Shown here piece by piece: positions 35,668-40,477 of a DNA stretch of 40,477 bases. Source of the DNA: Myxococcota bacterium (GTDB lineage: Bacteria > Myxococcota_A > UBA9160 > UBA4427); contig JAPYTP010000032.1 in the NCBI GenBank assembly GCA_029941885.1, positions 1 through 40,477 on the forward strand. Direction: 5' to 3'. The first letter of the stretch is position 1. Each line of letters opens with the position of its first letter. Made by a program: the position numbers and the translations under genes. Below the pieces are notes generated by a model. It saw only the letters and a list, made by a program, of their open reading frames with translations, was not told where the DNA came from and did no database searches.

Positions 35668-37881
35668 ATGCTCACCTGTCTGCTTCTCGGTGGGCTGGGC
35701 ACGATCATGGGTTGCAAGGGCGAACACCAGGCTCCCGGCACGACGGCGGAAGCTGCAATCCCCGCGCCGATCCTCGAGGCACGGGCGTCCCGTCAGGCGA
35801 CTGCTCGTTCGAAAACGGCGATGGGGAACCGCAAGCAGATTCTCTTCGGAGATCTTCATGTGCATACGACGTTTTCGCCGGATGCATTCATTACGAGCCT
35901 GCCCTTGATGGGCGGAAGCGGCTTGCATCCACCCGCGGACGCCTGCGACTTTGCGCGCCTCTGTGCGGATCTCGATTTCTGGAGCATCAACGATCACGCC
36001 GAAGGAATCAGTCCGCGACATTGGAGCGAGACGATCGATTCGATCGCCGAGTGCAACGCCCGCGCGGGCGATCCGAATGATCCCGATTCCGTGGCCTTCC
36101 TCGGGTGGGAGTGGTCGCAGGTAGGCGGGACGCCAGAGGAACACTACGGGCACAAGAATGTGATCCTGCTCGAGACGGATCGGGAGCGTGTGCCACGCCG
36201 TCCGATCGCGGCCCCGCGTCCGGAGTTTCGCGTCGCGGCGATTCCCTTCGTCGGACAGATGCTCTTTTCGTTGGTTGATTTTTCGAAGCGACAGCTCTAC
36301 GCGGATTACGCGCTCTACGCCAAGGATGTTTCCGCCGTGCCGTATTGTGAGCTGGGCGTCGACACCCGCGACCTGCCGTCGGATTGTCACGAAGTCGCGG
36401 CTCATCCGAGCGATCTCCACGAGAAGCTCGACCGGTGGGACACGCCGTCGATCGTGATTCCACACGGGACGAGTTGGGGATTGATGACGCCCCGCGGATT
36501 TTCGCTGGCGCGGGAACTCGAATCCGGCCAGCATGATCCAGATCGACAACTTCTCTTCGAGGTCTACTCGGGACATGGAAGCGCGGAACCCTATCGCGAC
36601 TGGCCCGGGGCCTTCGCGACAGGCGAGGACGCATTGATCTGTCCCGAGCCGAGCCCCGACTATCTGCCCTGTTGCTGGCAGGCGGGGGAGATCATTCGCG
36701 AACGCTGTGAGATGCAGGAAACGTCGGACCCGGAGGCACCGGATTGCGCCGCGCGGGTTGTCGAAGCGCGCGAGCTGTATCTCAAGGCGGGCGCCGCCGG
36801 ACACCTGAGCGTGCCGGGCGCGGACGTCGACGACTGGTTGGACTGCGATCAGTGCCGGGATTGTTTCAACCCGGCTTTCTCTCATCGCCCGGGCGGGTCT
36901 GCCCAATCCGCTCTCGCCCTGCGCGCGAGGGACGAAGAGGGGCAGGAGCGGGCCTTTCGTTTCGGGCTCATCGGCGCGAGCGATACCCATGACGCGCGGG
37001 CGGGAAATGGCTTCAAGGAATTTGCACGACTCGAGAACACTGAGGCCATGTCACGCTCTCCGTTGACCGATCTCTTCATGGGTTCTGGCGCTGAACCTGA
37101 GGCGCGGAGTCGGGAGATCACACTCGCGGAGGTCCCCCTCGCGGGACGCCGGGACCTGGACCGCGGTGCGTCCTTTCTCTTGACCGGCGGGTTGGCTGCC
37201 GTCCACTCCGAGTCGCGAAGACGGGAGTCGATCTGGTCGGCCTTCGAAGCGCGAGAGGTGTATGCGACCTCGGGCGATCGCATCCTTCTCTGGTTCGATC
37301 TGCTGAACGGGCCCGGGGGCGAAGCGCCGATGGGTTCGATCATCGCCGAGCAGTCCGCGGCTCCCGTGTTTCGGGTCAGCGCCGCGGGCGCCTATGAGCA
37401 GAAGCCGGGCTGTCCGGAGTTCGTTGGGCAGGCGCTTGGACCGGAGCGACTCGAGGCCGTCTGCCTGGGCGAATGTTATCACCCGAGCGATCGGCGACAT
37501 TCGATCGAACGCCTCGAAGTCGTGCGGATTCGTGCCCAATCCGCCGCGCGTGAACCCATCGAAACGCTGGTGGATGATCCCTGGCAGGTTTTCGATTGCG
37601 ACGATGTAGGCGAGGGCTGTCGCGCGGAGTTCGTCGACCCCGACTACGACCCGAGCGATCCGGAGAGCCGCGAGGTGATCTACTACGCTCGCGCGATCCA
37701 GGAACCGACTCCCGCGGTCAATGGCGGTGGATTCCGCTGCACCTTCGACGCTGAAGGAAACTGTGTCGATGTGGACCCCTGCTACACGGACGTGCGCACG
37801 TCGACCGAGGACGATTGCCTCGCGGATAACAACGAACACGCCTGGTCATCGCCGATTTTCGTGCGTTCCTCCTCCCCGTAG
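35668..37881 (+). CDS. DUF3604 domain-containing putative lipoprotein (tandem paralogue)
   Basis: MLTCLLLGGLGTIMGCKG lipobox-like; LFGDLHVHTTFSPDAF, DFWSINDHAEGISPRHW, GLIGASDTHDARAG, YYARAIQEPTPAVNGG. Confidence 0.88.
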   Translation: MLTCLLLGGLGTIMGCKGEHQAPGTTAEAAIPAPILEARASRQATARSKTAMGNRKQILFGDLHVHTTFSPDAFITSLPLMGGSGLHPPADACDFARLCADLDFWSINDHAEGISPRHWSETIDSIAECNARAGDPNDPDSVAFLGWEWSQVGGTPEEHYGHKNVILLETDRERVPRRPIAAPRPEFRVAAIPFVGQMLFSLVDFSKRQLYADYALYAKDVSAVPYCELGVDTRDLPSDCHEVAAHPSDLHEKLDRWDTPSIVIPHGTSWGLMTPRGFSLARELESGQHDPDRQLLFEVYSGHGSAEPYRDWPGAFATGEDALICPEPSPDYLPCCWQAGEIIRERCEMQETSDPEAPDCAARVVEARELYLKAGAAGHLSVPGADVDDWLDCDQCRDCFNPAFSHRPGGSAQSALALRARDEEGQERAFRFGLIGASDTHDARAGNGFKEFARLENTEAMSRSPLTDLFMGSGAEPEARSREITLAEVPLAGRRDLDRGASFLLTGGLAAVHSESRRRESIWSAFEAREVYATSGDRILLWFDLLNGPGGEAPMGSIIAEQSAAPVFRVSAAGAYEQKPGCPEFVGQALGPERLEAVCLGECYHPSDRRHSIERLEVVRIRAQSAAREPIETLVDDPWQVFDCDDVGEGCRAEFVDPDYDPSDPESREVIYYARAIQEPTPAVNGGGFRCTFDAEGNCVDVDPCYTDVRTSTEDDCLADNNEHAWSSPIFVRSSSP

Positions 37882-38327
37882 CGGCCCGGTGTCCTCCGAG
37901 TGCTGGAAATTGCGAGGCCTCGGTTCGTTCCGACCGCGGGAAACCCCTCGAATCGACGGAATCGATCCTACGGCCCGTCAACTCGGGCGTGTCGGAGGCT
38001 GGACCGAGCATCTCGCCGCGACACCTTGCTACGGAGGGACGACGAGCCTAGCCTGTGGCTCCCAATGATGACTCAAGGAGCCGCCGGATTCGAACGCGCC
38101 CGACGTTCGTGATCGAAACCCCGATCGACGATTCCCTCGACGCCCCAGACCGCCCGTGATCGGTCGTGCCCACTCCGTGGACCGGACGATCACATGTTGC
38201 CTCCGAGATGAGGACAGTCTGTGCGGCGAATTGGACCGAGGGCCCCCGGCGCTTCCGTTCCCGATCTGGTCGACTTCGGTGTGTCGCGTGAACGTGAAGA
38301 CGTCGAGAACGTCAGGAGACCGGAACC

Positions 38328-38729
38328 ATGCGTGGCAAGAGAATGCGCGAAACAGCGCAGAGCGAAGTGAACATGACCCCGATGCTGGACGTCGTGTTCA
38401 TCATGCTGATCTTCTTCATCGTGACGGCCTCCTTCGTGAAGGAAGCCGGTGTCGAAGTGATTCGGCCCCCCGCCAAAACCGCAATATCCAAGGACAAGGG
38501 CAATATCCTGATCGCCATCACCGAGAACGGCCAGATCTGGATCGATCGTCGCCAGGTCGACCCACGCTCGCTACGCGCGAATATCGAACGACTGCACGGC
38601 GAGAACCCACAGGGTGCGATCGTGGTCCAGGCCGATCAGAAATCCCAGAACCATCTGCTCGTGCAGGTGATGGATGCCGCGAAAGCGGCGGGCGTGAACG
38701 AGATCGCGATCGCCGCTGACGGAAGCTAG
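38328..38729 (+). CDS. exbD: ExbD/TolR family biopolymer transport protein
   Basis: 133 aa; EVNMTPMLDVVFIMLIFFIVTASFVKEAGVEVIRP; SD AGGAG upstream. Confidence 0.93.
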   Translation: MRGKRMRETAQSEVNMTPMLDVVFIMLIFFIVTASFVKEAGVEVIRPPAKTAISKDKGNILIAITENGQIWIDRRQVDPRSLRANIERLHGENPQGAIVVQADQKSQNHLLVQVMDAAKAAGVNEIAIAADGS

Positions 38730-38815
38730 TCGGCTAGCGCCGTCGAGGCGTGTGCAACGGTCGCCCCAGGTAGAACCACCCGCCGGGCGATTCGTTTCTG
38801 GGTTCGCCGTTCGAG

Positions 38816-39667
38816 TCAGACGGGCCGCTCTCCGGCGATCGTCACCCGAAACATCAAACGCTCGAAATCGGCGTAATCATCGATCGCATAGTGCTGAAGC
38901 CAGCGATTGTCCCAGATTGCGACGGTGCCGTCTTCCCAGCGTAGTCGGCAGGTCAGCTCGGGCCGGGTCGACAGATCGTGGAGCATCGCGAGCAGACCAT
39001 CGCTCTCCGCTTTGGAGAGGCCAACGATCTGCTGCGTGAACATCGGATTCACGTAGAGACTCTTTCGGCCGGTCACCGGATGCGTCCTGACGACCGGATG
39101 CTCGACCTCTTCGTAGATCGCGTCGCTGTAGGCGTATTGGATTGCCGCCCTACCCTCGTACTTTTCAATGCCAGTGGTCCTGGGGTCAAAGGCGGTGCGA
39201 GCGCTGTGGATCGCACGGAGTGGCATTAGGAACTGCTTGAGCGGCTCAGAGAGCAGCTCCCATGCGCGTTCCATCGAGGCATAGACCGTGTCCCCGCCGA
39301 CCGCCGGAACGCTGTCTCCATACAGGATCGTGACGCTGCTCGGGCGCTCGAAAAAGCTGTTGTCACTGTGCCACGAGGTTCCGAAGGAGGCGCGCTCACC
39401 TGCGGGCTTGCGCACCTCGATGACCTCGGGGTGCTCGGCCATTCCCATGGCGATGGGATGTACGTCGGGGGTACCGAAGAGCTTGGCCAGCGCGATGTGG
39501 CTGTCGCGAGTGAGCTTCTGGTCGCGGATGCACAGGACCCCGTAGCGGTGAAACGCCGCGAGAAGGCTTGCGCGAGCCGCGTCGGATAGGGGTCGGGAGA
39601 AGTCGAGCCCCGAGATCTCTGCGCCCAGGGCACCCGAGAGTCCACGGATATGGAGGTCGGTCGTCAT
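38816..39667 (-). CDS. TauD/TfdA family Fe(II)/2-oxoglutarate-dependent dioxygenase
   Basis: MTTDLHIRGLSGALGAEISGLDFSRPL; WHSDNSF (HxD), LQHYAIDDY, FRVTIAGERP. Confidence 0.93.
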   Translation of the reverse strand: MTTDLHIRGLSGALGAEISGLDFSRPLSDAARASLLAAFHRYGVLCIRDQKLTRDSHIALAKLFGTPDVHPIAMGMAEHPEVIEVRKPAGERASFGTSWHSDNSFFERPSSVTILYGDSVPAVGGDTVYASMERAWELLSEPLKQFLMPLRAIHSARTAFDPRTTGIEKYEGRAAIQYAYSDAIYEEVEHPVVRTHPVTGRKSLYVNPMFTQQIVGLSKAESDGLLAMLHDLSTRPELTCRLRWEDGTVAIWDNRWLQHYAIDDYADFERLMFRVTIAGERPV

Positions 39668-39881
39668 CGTGCGTTCACTGTCTGCTGCCTCGGGCAGAGC
39701 GCGGCCGCGCTCGGGATGTTTTCCGTCACGAGTCCAGGTACGCACGTTCGTAAGAGCGTCCCCTCCGGCGAGTAGCGCGAAGAGCGGAACCATGCCGCGA
39801 ACACAGATCGGCAAGACAGTCGAGCGAAGGGTTTTGAGAAATGGATCTGGGTAGGGAAAGCGACGCGCGGAGAATTCGCGC

Positions 39882-40385
39882 CTAACGCTTTCGGCGAGTG
39901 ATCACGCTGGCGGCCATCAAACCTGCTGCGAAGAGCAGAGCGGCTCCGGGCTCCGGGATGGCCTGGGTGGTGGTCGTTACGGTGATGTCGAAACCGCTAG
40001 CGGTTGTCCAGGCAGACGGTCCGCCGATTTCGATGAACGTGATGCTCGACACCATCAGATCCATGGCCGCGTCGGAATAGACCAGGGAGACACCATCCAC
40101 GCTATTCACGATGGCTTTGCCGATGTCTTCGCCAAAGTCCAGGGCACTGAGCATGACCGGCGCATCATTGAAGGTGACCGTCGTGACGGCGAGCGCGATC
40201 TCCCAGCTGCTCCCGCCTACGCCTGACATCTGTTTGGATGTCATCGATTGATCGATCGAGATCGACTGGCCAGAGACATCGAAATCGCCCGCACTACTCA
40301 TCTCGACATAGAGCGCTTGTGCTGTCGATGCGGATACGAAGAGTGCGAGCACAACCAGGGAGCAGAGAGCAAGGCCGCTCTTCAT
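39882..40385 (-). CDS. PEP-CTERM sorting domain-containing exported protein
   Basis: MKSGLALCSLVVLALFVSASTAQA signal peptide; C-terminal PEPGAALLFAAGLMAASVITRRKR. Confidence 0.88.
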   Translation of the reverse strand: MKSGLALCSLVVLALFVSASTAQALYVEMSSAGDFDVSGQSISIDQSMTSKQMSGVGGSSWEIALAVTTVTFNDAPVMLSALDFGEDIGKAIVNSVDGVSLVYSDAAMDLMVSSITFIEIGGPSAWTTASGFDITVTTTTQAIPEPGAALLFAAGLMAASVITRRKR

Positions 40386-40477
40386 GCTCGCACGCAGAGA
40401 CTCGCCGGCGAGCGCGAACGCGCTTCGCTTTACGGCCGAACTACTTTGTGATTGTCCAACTAGCATGAAAATAATCC

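Noticed and set aside
38057-38082. GGCTCC-N14-GGAGCC inverted repeat downstream of DUF3604, considered as terminator
   Set aside because: Long loop, no T-tract, and nearly 180 bp past the stop; too weak to call.
1-40477. Searched by eye for defence systems, CRISPR arrays, IS/transposases, integrases, toxin-antitoxin genes and phage genes
   Set aside because: None recognised. The window is metabolic, and no known mobile-element boundary was seen.

Overview
This is a 40.5 kb GC-rich window from a bacterial chromosome. It is probably Gram-negative, because it contains a PEP-CTERM protein, a lipoprotein and ExbD. It is densely packed with catabolic and secondary-metabolism enzymes: three intact amidohydrolase_2-type proteins plus one wrecked paralogue, five SDRs plus an extended-SDR epimerase, two MDR dehydrogenases, a P450, a CaiB-type CoA transferase, a thiolase-like protein, an enoyl-CoA hydratase, a Rieske oxygenase, a two-domain VOC protein, tandem DsbA/HCCA-isomerase-like proteins, an acetoacetate-decarboxylase-like protein, an EthD protein, a TauD-like dioxygenase, a sulfotransferase, a DUF1214 protein and two TetR regulators. 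It also has a HupE/PPIase pair, tandem DUF3604 proteins, an orphan ExbD and a PEP-CTERM protein. I saw no rRNA, tRNA, CRISPR array, IS element or phage. The best leads are: (1) three disrupted genes. These are an amidohydrolase with two in-frame stops (probably Trp->stop) plus an internal deletion, a Rieske oxygenase fixed by one added G, and a sterol-desaturase-like gene broken into frames that two single-base additions rejoin. (2) An 11-bp G-rich tandem repeat with G-quadruplex potential at the 5' end of that desaturase, where copy-number change would switch frame. (3) An ADC-family protein with Arg at the expected Schiff-base Lys. (4) A possible naphthalene-like cassette (Rieske, two-domain VOC, two HCCA-isomerase-like proteins). 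(5) A recurring TAGNNT -10-like element upstream of several transcription units. I cannot demonstrate a clearly novel system from sequence alone. All family calls come from reading motifs; no database search was run.
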